A program made the position numbers and the translations under genes. From an uncultured Christensenellaceae bacterium (GTDB lineage: Bacteria > Bacillota > Clostridia > Christensenellales > CAG-314): DNA of 64,000 nt. This document shows positions 26,521 through 34,919 of the stretch, one piece after another; within the stretch, counting starts at the first letter, position 1; each line of letters begins with the position of its first letter. Under the pieces are notes generated by a model. It saw nothing but the letters and a program-made list of their open reading frames with translations, was not told the DNA's origin and searched no databases. The stretch is from assembly GCA_910587795.1 (NCBI GenBank), contig CAJUNH010000001.1, positions 186,001 to 250,000 of the forward strand. Direction: 5' to 3'.

Positions 26521-26601
26521 TTGACTTTTCCTCCAAAATAATTTGTTAACTAAGCGTTCATACACTATCAAAGCCAGAGGACCGCCCGAAGTCACTTGTA
26601 T

Positions 26602-26630
26602 ATTTTATCACAGCGCAATATTAAACGCAA
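26602..26630 (-). promoter_or_regulatory. Promoter of rplS
   Basis: TTGCGT, 17 nt, TAAAAT on the minus strand. The leader of about 75 nt between here and the rplS start is GC-richer than its surroundings and could hold an L19 autoregulatory structure, but I cannot draw a convincing one. Between 26631 and 26814 I see nothing. Confidence 0.7.
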
Positions 26631-26814
26631 GTGTTTTAATGATGTTTTTATAAATATATAAACCTTATAATTTTATCGATTAATTACATTTTTTGATTTG
26701 GTTTTTGCCTATTTTTTTAAGAATTGTTACAATAAAGCAAAATTATGTGTGACATAGTATACAATCAAATGACAAAATACAGCATTCATTAAATAAAAAA
26801 AATACAAATTATGT

Positions 26815-27162
26815 CTAACTGGGACGAAATGCATCCACTATCACAGATGGAACACCGTCTAAAACCTCCACTACGTCAAATCTAACTGGCACACCGAATT
26901 TATGCCGTCCTACCAACCAACTTTTTGCAGAAGAAATAATGCGACGCTGTTTATAAATATTAACCGCCTCGCAAGGCGCGCCGTAATCGCGGACATTACG
27001 GCTTTTAACCTCGATAAACACGTAAAAACCGCCCTGCAGCGCTATTATATCAATTTCGCCGTGTACACATGAAAAATTGCGTTCTAAAATACGGTAGCCG
27101 TTTTTCTTTAAAAATTTTGCGGCAATATTTTCCCCCGCTATTCCTATTGCGCGAGTATTCAT
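26815..27162 (-). CDS. UPF0102 family putative endonuclease YraN
   Basis: A 115-aa protein with a PD-(D/E)xK-like nuclease core: GENIAAKFLKKNGYRILERN, then GEIDIIALQGGFYVFIEVKSR with the acidic/Lys catalytic set. The function is not firmly known; the fold suggests DNA cleavage or repair. It directly follows rnhB with no spacer, the usual Firmicutes pairing. Confidence 0.9.
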   Translation of the reverse strand: MNTRAIGIAGENIAAKFLKKNGYRILERNFSCVHGEIDIIALQGGFYVFIEVKSRNVRDYGAPCEAVNIYKQRRIISSAKSWLVGRHKFGVPVRFDVVEVLDGVPSVIVDAFRPS

Positions 27163-27756
27163 CTATACCTCTACAAAATTTTTAATAAAACTTCGACGAT
27201 GCAACGGACACGGTCCGTATTCCTTTAGAAGTTTGATATGCTCCGCAGTGCCGTACCCTTTATGCTTTGCAAAATTATATTGCGGATATTGCCTATCATA
27301 TTCCAACATCAATCTATCTCTCGTTACTTTTGCAACAATACTTGCCGCCGCTATGCTATAACTGAGCGCGTCGCCGTGGATTATAGATAACGTCCGCGCA
27401 GTCGTCTGCAATTTTACAGCGTCTATCAGCACGCAGTCCGCCTTCTTTAAGCCGTCTATGCACTCCAGCATTCCTTGCTTAGTTGCATTAAGAATGTTAA
27501 TTCTGTCGATAATTTCCGCCGGCACTATCGCAACATGTAGATCAACGGCTTTTTCTATAATTTTATCATACAGCAATTCGCGTTTTTTTGCGGATAGTTT
27601 TTTACTGTCGTTTATTCCGTCAACAATATCGTCAAGGGGCATTATAACAGACGCTACCACAACAGGACCTGCCAAAGGTCCTCTGCCAGCCTCGTCTATT
27701 CCGGCAATCAATTTACAGCCGTTTTGTTCAAGTTGTCTTTCGTACTGCAGTAACAT
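27163..27756 (-). CDS. rnhB: Ribonuclease HII
   Basis: Removes RNA and misincorporated ribonucleotides from RNA-DNA hybrids. The 197-aa product has IAGIDEAGRGPLAGPVVVAS with the catalytic Asp-Glu pair, DSKKLSAKKRE, a third acidic site in VLIDAVKL and the HGDALSYSIAAASIVAKVTRD motif. Its start shares a base with rbgA. Confidence 0.96.
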   Translation of the reverse strand: MLLQYERQLEQNGCKLIAGIDEAGRGPLAGPVVVASVIMPLDDIVDGINDSKKLSAKKRELLYDKIIEKAVDLHVAIVPAEIIDRINILNATKQGMLECIDGLKKADCVLIDAVKLQTTARTLSIIHGDALSYSIAAASIVAKVTRDRLMLEYDRQYPQYNFAKHKGYGTAEHIKLLKEYGPCPLHRRSFIKNFVEV

Positions 27757-28607
27757 TACTTAATTTCCTCCGGCAAATCAAAAGTTATCTTACCCGTTTT
27801 TCCTTTGCGAAAATCGTCCAAAATAGCTTTGGAACAACGCTCATAGTCAATATCTCCGCCGCGCAGCAAAAATCCGCGCTTTAAGGCTATTTTATTAAAA
27901 ATATTCTCAACAGAGCAATTATTTACTTCAATATTATATCTTTCTGCTAATTTTTCCGGATACTGTTCCGCCAATTCTCTTATAAGCATACACGACACTT
28001 CGTATATATCTACAACGTCATCTTTAACGCTGCCGATATAACACAGTCTTGCCGCAATGTTTTCGTCCTCAAACTTAGGCCAAAGTGTACCGGGAGTATC
28101 CAGTAATTCCAGTCCGGATTGAAGCCTTACCCATTGTTTTCCTTTTGTTACTCCGGGTTTATCGCCCGTGATTACCGTTTTTCGACCGGAGAGACAATTT
28201 ATCAGCGTCGATTTGCCGCAATTAGGAACGCCTATGATAAGACAGCGCACAGGTTTGAATATTCCTTTCGTTTTGTACTTAGCGCGCAGGTCTGCCGTTA
28301 TTTCTGCAAAACCGTTTGCAATCTTGCCTGCTTCGGCCGACGCCGTTGCAACAACCTTAACATATGGAAGTCCGCGTTGTTTAAAAAATTGGCACCACTT
28401 GTCTATTTTTACAGGATCGGCAAGATCGCACTTATTTAAAATAAACAGACAGGGCTTGTTGCCTACGATTTTTTTAAAACTGGGATTAAAACAACACGCA
28501 GGTGCGCGGGCATCCAACACGTACCCTATCGCGTCCACAACCTTGACATTTTCTTCCATCATACGCAAGGCTTTTGTCATATGTCCCGGAAACCATTGTA
28601 TCGTCAT
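27756..28607 (-). CDS. rbgA: Ribosome biogenesis GTPase RbgA (YlqF)
   Basis: Late 50S assembly GTPase. The motifs come in circularly permuted order: LFILNKCDLAD (G4) first, then GVPNCGKSTLINCLSG (G1) and LLDTPGTL (G3). The N-terminal QWFPGHMTKALRMM is diagnostic. Start at 28607 (283 aa) is chosen because GGAGGG precedes it; an upstream alternative would add 21 residues. It overlaps trmD by 4 nt and rnhB by 1. Confidence 0.96.
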   Translation of the reverse strand: MTIQWFPGHMTKALRMMEENVKVVDAIGYVLDARAPACCFNPSFKKIVGNKPCLFILNKCDLADPVKIDKWCQFFKQRGLPYVKVVATASAEAGKIANGFAEITADLRAKYKTKGIFKPVRCLIIGVPNCGKSTLINCLSGRKTVITGDKPGVTKGKQWVRLQSGLELLDTPGTLWPKFEDENIAARLCYIGSVKDDVVDIYEVSCMLIRELAEQYPEKLAERYNIEVNNCSVENIFNKIALKRGFLLRGGDIDYERCSKAILDDFRKGKTGKITFDLPEEIK

Positions 28608-29278
28608 TTGCCCTCCAATAGGTCCGCCCTTACACGACGCGTAATTTCCAACGACTGCTCGCGCCGCCACTTATCTATATTTTTGTGGTTACCGCTAATA
28701 AGCACATCGGGAACGCATAATCCACAAAACTCTTGCGGACGAGTATAGTGCGGGTATTCAAGTAAACCCGATGAAAACGATTCCTCCGCAGTAGATTGAC
28801 TATTGCCTAAAACATTAGGCACATAACGTAATACAGCGTCTATCAATGTCATTGCAGGCAATTCGCCTCCGGACAAAACATAGTCGCCGACAGATATTTC
28901 CATGTCTATATCTAAATCTATAACGCGCTGATCAACGCCTTCGTAATGCCCGCATAACAACAGTAAATTGTCGCATTTAGATAAATTTACGACAATATCC
29001 TGATTAAGCTTCTTGCCTCTTGGAGACATATAAATACGCTTTGCTTTATGCTGCGGATCGACAGCTTGTATACAATCGTGTATAGGTTGCGGGGTCATAA
29101 CCATTCCCGCACCGCCGCCAAACGGAGTGTCGTCGCACTTTTTATGTTTATCACAAGAGTAATCCCTTATATTGTGACAGCATAGTTCAAACAACGCTTT
29201 TTCCCTGGCGCGCCCGATTAACGAGCTATCCAAAGCTATAAACATTTCGGGGAACAGCGTCAACACGTCAATCCTCAT
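28604..29278 (-). CDS. trmD: tRNA (guanine-N1-)-methyltransferase TrmD
   Basis: Makes m1G37 next to the anticodon. The 224-aa product starts at 29278 (MRIDVLTLFPEMF), 11 nt inside rimM. It has the SPOUT trefoil-knot segments LLLCGHYEGVDQRVIDL and ISVGDYVLSGGELPAM and the DDTPFGGGAGMVM block. Operon: rimM-trmD-rbgA-rnhB-yraN, all overlapping or touching. Confidence 0.96.
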   Translation of the reverse strand: MRIDVLTLFPEMFIALDSSLIGRAREKALFELCCHNIRDYSCDKHKKCDDTPFGGGAGMVMTPQPIHDCIQAVDPQHKAKRIYMSPRGKKLNQDIVVNLSKCDNLLLLCGHYEGVDQRVIDLDIDMEISVGDYVLSGGELPAMTLIDAVLRYVPNVLGNSQSTAEESFSSGLLEYPHYTRPQEFCGLCVPDVLISGNHKNIDKWRREQSLEITRRVRADLLEGK

Positions 29279-29768
29279 ACACGCAAACCTCGTTAAACCT
29301 TTTTTCGTCCACAACTACTTGTTTTTTAGCAGTGTTTATACTTATTACAAGATCGTTTAAAAACGGAAAAGATACTTCTTTTTTTCCGTCATAGCAAATA
29401 AACACGTCTGCGGCGCCGTATTGCAGTACATTTTTTACTTTACCAACAGTTTTACCGCCGTTTGTTGTAACGTTACAATCTATCAAATCATCGATAAAAA
29501 ATCTGTTTTGAGGCAAAATCAACGCTTCCTTATCGGCATAAACCGTCCAATTACGTAAATCTTCCGCAGTATTTCTATCGCTTATGCCTTGAAGCAGCAC
29601 ATAGCAAAAAGCCCCGTCGCATCTTAATTTATCAACGGCGTACGTATTAGTTCCAATATATAATTGTTTTACATTTTTAAGCATTGACGAATCGTCCAAA
29701 TAGCAAGCTATTTTAACCTCGCCTTTTATGCCCTGAGCTTTAAGTATTTTTCCTATTTCGATTTTCAT
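29268..29768 (-). CDS. rimM: 16S rRNA processing protein RimM
   Basis: 30S assembly factor with an N-terminal beta-barrel (IGKILKAQGIKGEVKI) and a C-terminal PRC barrel (RFFIDDLIDCNVTTNGGKTVG, ADVFICYDGKKEVSFPFLNDLV). Length 166 aa is normal. It is first of the rimM-trmD group. I see no clear Shine-Dalgarno before the ATG; the upstream bases are an A-run. Confidence 0.94.
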   Translation of the reverse strand: MKIEIGKILKAQGIKGEVKIACYLDDSSMLKNVKQLYIGTNTYAVDKLRCDGAFCYVLLQGISDRNTAEDLRNWTVYADKEALILPQNRFFIDDLIDCNVTTNGGKTVGKVKNVLQYGAADVFICYDGKKEVSFPFLNDLVISINTAKKQVVVDEKRFNEVCVYED

Positions 29769-29944
29769 ATTTTTTTTTGATTTGCGGTTAATTTACTTTT
29801 GCATAAACTCATGATAATAAATATCTCTTAGTTTAGTTAAAATACGACACTGCAAAGCACAAGTAAAGCAGCGTATTGATGCAGATTACGTTGAACCGAC
29901 TCAGTTAGTTTTATTTTTTACACTAAGCATCGAATTAATAAAAA

Positions 29945-29965
29945 GCCACAAGTAAAACTTGTGGC
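29945..29965 (-). terminator. Terminator after khpA
   Basis: Perfect stem GCCACAAGT / ACTTGTGGC with a 3-nt AAA loop followed on the minus strand by TTTTTATTAA, 6 nt past the khpA stop. It separates ylxM-ffh-rpsP-khpA from rimM. Confidence 0.9.
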
Positions 29966-29971
29966 AATAAA

Positions 29972-30202
29972 TCAATCCGCTATCTCGATACTGTATCTTT
30001 TTCCGTTTTTTATGCCTACAGCCTTAGCTAAAGTACGGATAGACATTGCAATTTTGCCTTGCTTGCCGATGACCTTTCCAACGTCGTTTTCCGCCACACG
30101 GATAGTTATAACTTCCGTTTCGTTATCCATTGCGGAAGTAACGTTAACTGCTTGCTTATCATCTACAAGTTGTTCTACGATATAGGTCACTAAATCTAGC
30201 AT
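29972..30202 (-). CDS. khpA: KH-domain RNA-binding protein KhpA
   Basis: A 76-aa single KH domain with the GxxG loop in VGKVIGKQGKIAMSIRTL. KhpA with KhpB binds many small RNAs and mRNAs in Gram-positives and influences cell elongation. It follows rpsP by 14 nt, with GAGGG upstream, the standard location. Confidence 0.94.
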   Translation of the reverse strand: MLDLVTYIVEQLVDDKQAVNVTSAMDNETEVITIRVAENDVGKVIGKQGKIAMSIRTLAKAVGIKNGKRYSIEIAD

Positions 30203-30216
30203 ATCAAACCCTCAAA

Positions 30217-30486
30217 CTATGCCTTAGTGTTTTTAGGCGCTTTTTTTGCTTCCAATACGTTTTCGCGAACAAGCAACGTACGAACTGTTTCCGTAGGTTG
30301 AACTCCGCAGCCAATCCATTTCTTTGCCTTTTCCACATCCAAGTGAAGTTCTTCGTTCAAGGGATTGTATGTTCCCACCAAATCAACGTATTGTCCGTCG
30401 CGAGCCTTATGCGAATCGATAACTACAACACGGTAGAAAGGTGCCTTTTTGTCGCCCATTCTCGTCAATCTCATTTTTACTGCCAT
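30217..30486 (-). CDS. rpsP: 30S ribosomal protein S16
   Basis: An 89-aa protein with MRLTRMGDKKAPFYRVVVID, KARDGQYVDLVGTYNPL and GCGVQPTETVRTLL, all diagnostic of S16. GGAGG lies before the ATG. It sits between ffh and khpA as in Bacillus and Clostridium. Confidence 0.97.
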   Translation of the reverse strand: MAVKMRLTRMGDKKAPFYRVVVIDSHKARDGQYVDLVGTYNPLNEELHLDVEKAKKWIGCGVQPTETVRTLLVRENVLEAKKAPKNTKA

Positions 30487-30552
30487 TTTTGTTTTCCTCC
30501 AAAAGTATTTTTATATTTATTTTAAATTGTTTAATAACAAATTTAATCTGTA

Positions 30553-31863
30553 CTAAAACGGTAAACGCTTGCTCTTAGACATCTTTTTCATCATATCGCG
30601 CGTCTGCTCAAATTGCTTTATCAAACGGTTTACATCCTGCACTTGCAATCCGCACCCCGAAGCTATACGCTTACGGCGGGAATAATTTAGAATTTTGGGA
30701 TTAGACCGCTCATCCAACGTCATAGACTGTATTATTGCTTTGTTTCGCTTAAGCTGAACTTCGTCAACCTTTTTATCTCCCAGTTTAAGCTTGCCTGCCC
30801 CCGGAATCATCCCAACAAGATCGTTTATATCGCCCATTTTTGCAACCTGTTCGAATTGATCCAAATAGTCGTTTAAGTCAAAAGAAGCATCTTTAAGTTT
30901 TTTTGCGATTTTAATTGCTTGCTCTTCGTCAATCGCGGTTTGAGCCTTTTCTATCAAAGTCAGCACATCGCCCATTCCCAAAATACGCGACGCCATTCTG
31001 TCGGGATAAAAAGGTTCCAAATCCTCTGATTTTTCGCCTATGCCCACAAACTTAATAGGCTTACCCGTAACCGCCTTAATAGACAGTGTTGCACCGCCGC
31101 GCGTATCGCCGTCTAGCTTTGTCATAATAACTCCCGTAATATCCAAAGCCTCGTCAAACGATTTAGCAACGTTTACGGCGTCTTGACCGGTCATAGAGTC
31201 GACAACCAACAAAGTTTCGTAAACATTTACAGCCTTTTTTATCGATTTAAGCTCATTCATCAATTCTTCGTTGATGTGCAAACGGCCTGCGGTATCGATT
31301 ATAACCGTATCAAATCCGTTCTTTTCCGCATGTTTTACAGCTTGCTCGGCAATCTTAACGGGATTGCCCTGCCCCATTTCAAAGAATCCGGCTTTTACTT
31401 TTCCCGCAACAATTTCCAGCTGCTTTATTGCGGCAGGTCTGTAGATATCGTCTGCGCATAACAAAACTCGCTTGCCCTGCTTTTGCAAGTGCAAAGCAAG
31501 TTTACCGCACATTGTAGTTTTACCCGCGCCCTGCAAACCGCACATCATGATAATTGTGGGCAACTTAGGCGATACGCCAAGTTTGCTTTGCGTTGCTCCA
31601 AGCAGTTCTACAAGCTGTTCGTTTACTATTTTAATCACTTGCTGTCCGGGAGTTAAACTTTTTAAAATCTGCTCGCCTATTGCAAGTTCGGTAACTTTTG
31701 CAATAAAATCTTTAGCAACGGTAAAGTTGACGTCTGCTTCCAACAATGCAACGCGTACCTCGCGCATTGCCTGTTTAATTTCCAATTCGGTCAATGCACC
31801 GCGGTTACGCAGTTTGGCAAACGCGTGGTTTAATCTATCTGTCAAATTAGAAAAAGCAGCCAA
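30553..31863 (-). CDS. ffh: Signal recognition particle protein Ffh
   Basis: GTPase that recognises nascent membrane proteins. The 436-aa protein starts at TTG with a good AAAGGAG site. It has the N domain (FSNLTDRLNHAFAKLRNRGAL), Walker A GLQGAGKTTMCGKLA, DTAGRLHINEEL, TKLDGDTRGGATLS and a methionine-rich M domain that ends quickly after KKMSKSKRLPF, without a long tail. It is 3 nt after ylxM. Confidence 0.96.
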   Translation of the reverse strand: MAAFSNLTDRLNHAFAKLRNRGALTELEIKQAMREVRVALLEADVNFTVAKDFIAKVTELAIGEQILKSLTPGQQVIKIVNEQLVELLGATQSKLGVSPKLPTIIMMCGLQGAGKTTMCGKLALHLQKQGKRVLLCADDIYRPAAIKQLEIVAGKVKAGFFEMGQGNPVKIAEQAVKHAEKNGFDTVIIDTAGRLHINEELMNELKSIKKAVNVYETLLVVDSMTGQDAVNVAKSFDEALDITGVIMTKLDGDTRGGATLSIKAVTGKPIKFVGIGEKSEDLEPFYPDRMASRILGMGDVLTLIEKAQTAIDEEQAIKIAKKLKDASFDLNDYLDQFEQVAKMGDINDLVGMIPGAGKLKLGDKKVDEVQLKRNKAIIQSMTLDERSNPKILNYSRRKRIASGCGLQVQDVNRLIKQFEQTRDMMKKMSKSKRLPF

Positions 31864-31866
31864 AAT

Positions 31867-32172
31867 TTACTCCTTTGAAACAAATTGTTTCGCTATTTGT
31901 TTAAGCGTTTCGGTATCGTCGCTTTGCAGCGCAATAGTTAGATTACAACACAATTCAGCAAGATGCAATGCGTCTTCAAGCTTAATAAGAGCAGATTCCG
32001 CCTTGACAACCGCGTCCCTGACTCCTTGCCGCGTGATACCGAATTCGTCGGCAATTTCGGCAAGAGAACAATCGCAGTCGCAATACATAGTAGCAATTTC
32101 CAACTGCTTATCGGTAAGCGTTGCTCCGTATACTGAAAGCAATTTGGATAATTGAAGTTTGGAAAGAGCCAT
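31867..32172 (-). CDS. ylxM: YlxM-family helix-turn-helix protein
   Basis: A 101-aa sigma-70 region 4-like HTH (CSLAEIADEFGITRQGVRDAV) usually encoded before ffh and believed to influence SRP function. It starts the operon ylxM-ffh-rpsP-khpA, with a promoter and an inverted repeat upstream. Confidence 0.92.
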   Translation of the reverse strand: MALSKLQLSKLLSVYGATLTDKQLEIATMYCDCDCSLAEIADEFGITRQGVRDAVVKAESALIKLEDALHLAELCCNLTIALQSDDTETLKQIAKQFVSKE

Positions 32173-32185
32173 ATTAACCTCTCGC

Positions 32186-32241
32186 GTAAAGCAAACTTGC
32201 TTTACAGTATTTATTCTACTAAATTATCAGGCTATTGTCAA
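32186..32241 (-). promoter_or_regulatory. Promoter of ylxM-ffh operon with palindrome at transcription start
   Basis: TTGACA (32236-32241), 17 nt, TAGAAT (32213-32218) on the minus strand. A perfect inverted repeat GTAAAGCAA-AC-TTGCTTTAC (32186-32205) starts 7 nt after the -10 box, ahead of the GAGAGG ribosome-binding site. It may be an operator or a 5'-end stem that stabilises the mRNA. Confidence 0.7.
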
Positions 32242-32318
32242 CGATTTATACCATATTTGAAAAATTATTTACAGTGAAAAATTATTGCGGTTTTTAATTG
32301 CACTACTATTATAAACTG

Positions 32319-32375
32319 TTGACAAATAAAAATTTTTAGTTTATTATAAAACGGTCGTTGCAAAACATATGTTTT
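32319..32375 (+). promoter_or_regulatory. Promoter of tetR-ABC cassette and candidate operator
   Basis: TTGACA (32319-32324), 17 nt, TATTAT (32342-32347) on the plus strand. A perfect 14-bp palindrome AAAACATATGTTTT follows at 32362-32375, downstream of the start point and 17 nt before the tetR ATG. This is the expected place for an autoregulatory TetR operator. Confidence 0.7.
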
Positions 32376-32392
32376 AGATAAGGAGTTAAATT

Positions 32393-32968
32393 ATGCCGCC
32401 TAAACCAAAATTTACAAAAGATAAAATTACAGAAATTGCACTGCAAATAATAGAACGCGACGGATTAGAAAGCTTAACCGCACGTAATCTCGGAAAAGAA
32501 TTAGGAAGCTCGGCGCGCCCTATTTTTACCGTTTTTAACAGCATGCAAGACGTAACCGACGCGGCAATTAAAAAAGCCGATAATATTTACGCATCATACG
32601 TAAATGAAGGACTGCAAGCACCGCTTCCGTTTAAAGGCGTCGGCATGGCATATATAAGGTTTGCCGAAGAACGGCCAAAGCTTTTTCAATTACTGTTTAT
32701 GAAAGAAAATTGCGCATTACCGGATACGAATTCAGTCCTTATGGATATAGAAACAAACTACGGTAAAATACTTAACTCTATCTGTAACAGCTACGGAATA
32801 GCAGAAGATATTGCAAAAAAACTGTATTTACATACTTGGATTTACAGTCACGGGATTGCCGTACTGATAGCGACAAAAGTGTGCGAATTTACAACCGAAC
32901 AGATATCTCAAATGCTGACTGATGTTTTTATAAGTCTGTTAATGCGTGCCAAAAGAGGAGAATTATGA
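32393..32968 (+). CDS. TetR/AcrR family transcriptional regulator
   Basis: A 191-aa regulator with an N-terminal HTH (KDKITEIALQIIERDGLESL, then TARNLGKELGSSARPIFTVF) and a C-terminal ligand domain of the WHG type (PLPFKGVGMAYIRFAEERPKLFQLLF). It overlaps the ABC ATPase gene by 4 nt, so it probably controls that exporter. It has AAGGAG before the ATG and a candidate operator upstream. Confidence 0.88.
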   Translation: MPPKPKFTKDKITEIALQIIERDGLESLTARNLGKELGSSARPIFTVFNSMQDVTDAAIKKADNIYASYVNEGLQAPLPFKGVGMAYIRFAEERPKLFQLLFMKENCALPDTNSVLMDIETNYGKILNSICNSYGIAEDIAKKLYLHTWIYSHGIAVLIATKVCEFTTEQISQMLTDVFISLLMRAKRGEL

Positions 32969-33654
32969 TTATTAGCGTAAAAAATGTATTTAAATCGTAC
33001 AACAACGGTAAAATTGAAGTTTTAAAAGACGTGTCTTTGGATATAAGCGACGGAGAATTTGCCGTTATTCTCGGCACGTCGGGCTCGGGTAAGTCTACTC
33101 TTATGAATATTATGTCGGGACTTGAAAAACCTGATAAAGGAAACATATTAGTCAATGAAAGCGATATTTCGGCTTTTAGCGATAAACAACTGACGGAGTT
33201 CCGCAAAAATCATATCGGGTTTGTTTTTCAGCAATACTATTTACTACCCCACTTAAATGTAGAAAACAATATTAAACTCGGTGCAGACTTGGCTAAAAAT
33301 GCAGATTTCGGCGAGATTGTGCAAAGTTTAGGTCTTACAGACAAACTAAAACAAAAACCCGCCGAACTGTCGGGCGGCGAACAACAACGCGTTTGCATTG
33401 CAAGAGCATTGGCAAAAAATCCGCAAATACTGTTTTTAGACGAGCCGACAGGTGCGCTTGACGAAAAAACGGGACGCGAAGTGCTTGATTGTATTATGAC
33501 TCAAAAAGCAAAATTCAACTTTACAATGATTATGGTAACCCACAATCAAAATATTGCCGAAATGGCGCAAAAAGTAATCAAAATGAATAGCGGCAAAATT
33601 ATAGATACTTATAAAAATAAAACGCAAAAAACAGCGAAACAAATCGGGTGGTAA
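32965..33654 (+). CDS. ABC transporter ATP-binding protein (MacB/LolD-like)
   Basis: A 229-aa ATPase: Walker A GTSGSGKST, Q-loop FVFQQYYLLPHLNVENN, signature LSGGEQQR, Walker B ILFLDEPTG and switch His in MVTHNQ. This subfamily pairs with FtsX-like permeases that move lipopeptides, antibiotics or lipoproteins mechanically. Its partner permease immediately downstream is frame-disrupted, so the transporter may be dead. Confidence 0.92.
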   Translation: MIISVKNVFKSYNNGKIEVLKDVSLDISDGEFAVILGTSGSGKSTLMNIMSGLEKPDKGNILVNESDISAFSDKQLTEFRKNHIGFVFQQYYLLPHLNVENNIKLGADLAKNADFGEIVQSLGLTDKLKQKPAELSGGEQQRVCIARALAKNPQILFLDEPTGALDEKTGREVLDCIMTQKAKFNFTMIMVTHNQNIAEMAQKVIKMNSGKIIDTYKNKTQKTAKQIGW

Positions 33655-33655
33655 T

Positions 33656-34754
33656 ATGATTATTTCTTTAAAAAGCGCATTTAAACTTGTAGGCATTTCC
33701 ATCGTTTGTTTTTGCGCCGTTTTTGTGTGCACATTTTTCCTAAACTTTTATCTCGATGTTCTTCCTTTACGCGACGAAATTGCAGAACCTATGCTTCCGC
33801 TATACGAAGCGCAATTAGCAACAGCCGAAATGTGTTGTTCCGTTACCGGCGGAGTGCTGGCATTAATCGCCCTAATTATGATTGTTTTTTATGTAAAAAT
33901 ATACGTGCACGAGCACGCCAAAGAACTGGGAACACTTAAAGCGTTGGGATATTCAGCCAATCGATTGGCTTTACACTTTTTAATTTTTGGGCTAAGCGCA
34001 TTTATAGGTTGCACAACAGGCTACTGTTTAGGACATATAATGATGCCGTCAATTTATGATTGGCTTACAATAGACGGATTGTCCGTAGAGATACACTACC
34101 ATACGTTATTGCTTTTTGCGTTAGTAATTGCGCCTACCGTACTGTTTTCGCTTACTGCTTACATATGCGCATACGTACAGCTAAAAAAGCCTGCGCTTGT
34201 TATCATTAAAGGCGAAAATAAACAACGTAATAAAAGCAAACATACCGCTCAACAGCAAAACGGCAGCTTTTTGAAAAATATCAGCATTAAAACCGTTACT
34301 AACAACAAGCTTTTCAATGGTACAAATGGGCGCTTCTATGCAAAGCCTTGTCGACGGCACAATGGGATGGATGATACTTGCTATAGGTTTAGTGCTTGCT
34401 ATAACGTCAATTTTTATGGCTTTAACGTCACTAATTAAAAAAACGTCCAAAAGCATTGCAATGATGAAAACATTCGGTTATCCGCTAACACAATGCGTTT
34501 TATCCGTATTTGTCGGTTTTGTTCCCTTTGCCCTAATCGGTTTCGCAATAGGCACGGTATATCAATACGGTTTGCTGACGCTAATGGTAAACATCATATT
34601 TAAAGACGTAGGCGAAGTACCCGACTACTCGTTTAACGTCAAAGCACTGTTCATAACTCTTGCAGCGTTTATTGCGTGCTACGCCTCCATAACCGCTCTT
34701 TACACCGCAAAGATAAACAAAGTATCGGTTAAAGAAATAATGTTGGAAAACTAA
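33656..34754 (+). pseudogene. FtsX-like ABC permease, disrupted by a frameshift and probable internal deletion
   Basis: The first frame (33656-34438) gives one transmembrane segment, a very short external loop and an FtsX helix bundle (HAKELGTLKALGYSANRLALHF). It then runs out of family sequence near 34310. A +1 frame from about 34310 to 34754 gives a second FtsX bundle (SKSIAMMKTFGYPLTQCVL) and the typical C-terminal VKEIMLEN. The join lacks the membrane helix and large external domain expected between the two halves, so a deletion shifted the frame. A two-protein reading is possible but would leave both halves incomplete. Confidence 0.75.
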
Positions 34755-34788
34755 TCGGATACCGATATTCTTTAACAATAATAGAAAA

Positions 34789-34812
34789 AGTCTGCTTGCA
34801 TTGCAAACAGAC
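34789..34812 (+). terminator. Terminator after ABC cassette
   Basis: Stem AGTCTG-TTGCA / TGCAA-CAGACT (one bulge), followed on the plus strand by TTATTAAATT. It ends the tetR-ABC cassette. Confidence 0.75.
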
Positions 34813-34919
34813 TTTATTAAATTAGTTTAAGTTATTCCTATGAACATTTAATACTCTTACTAAGCAACAATATCTATTTCTTATTATCTCGTAGTTATGC
34901 GTTTCATCCGCAAACACGT

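Noticed and set aside
28168..28644. 158-codon plus-strand frame inside rbgA
   Set aside because: Fully antisense to a well-conserved GTPase gene; low-complexity composition and no ribosome-binding site.
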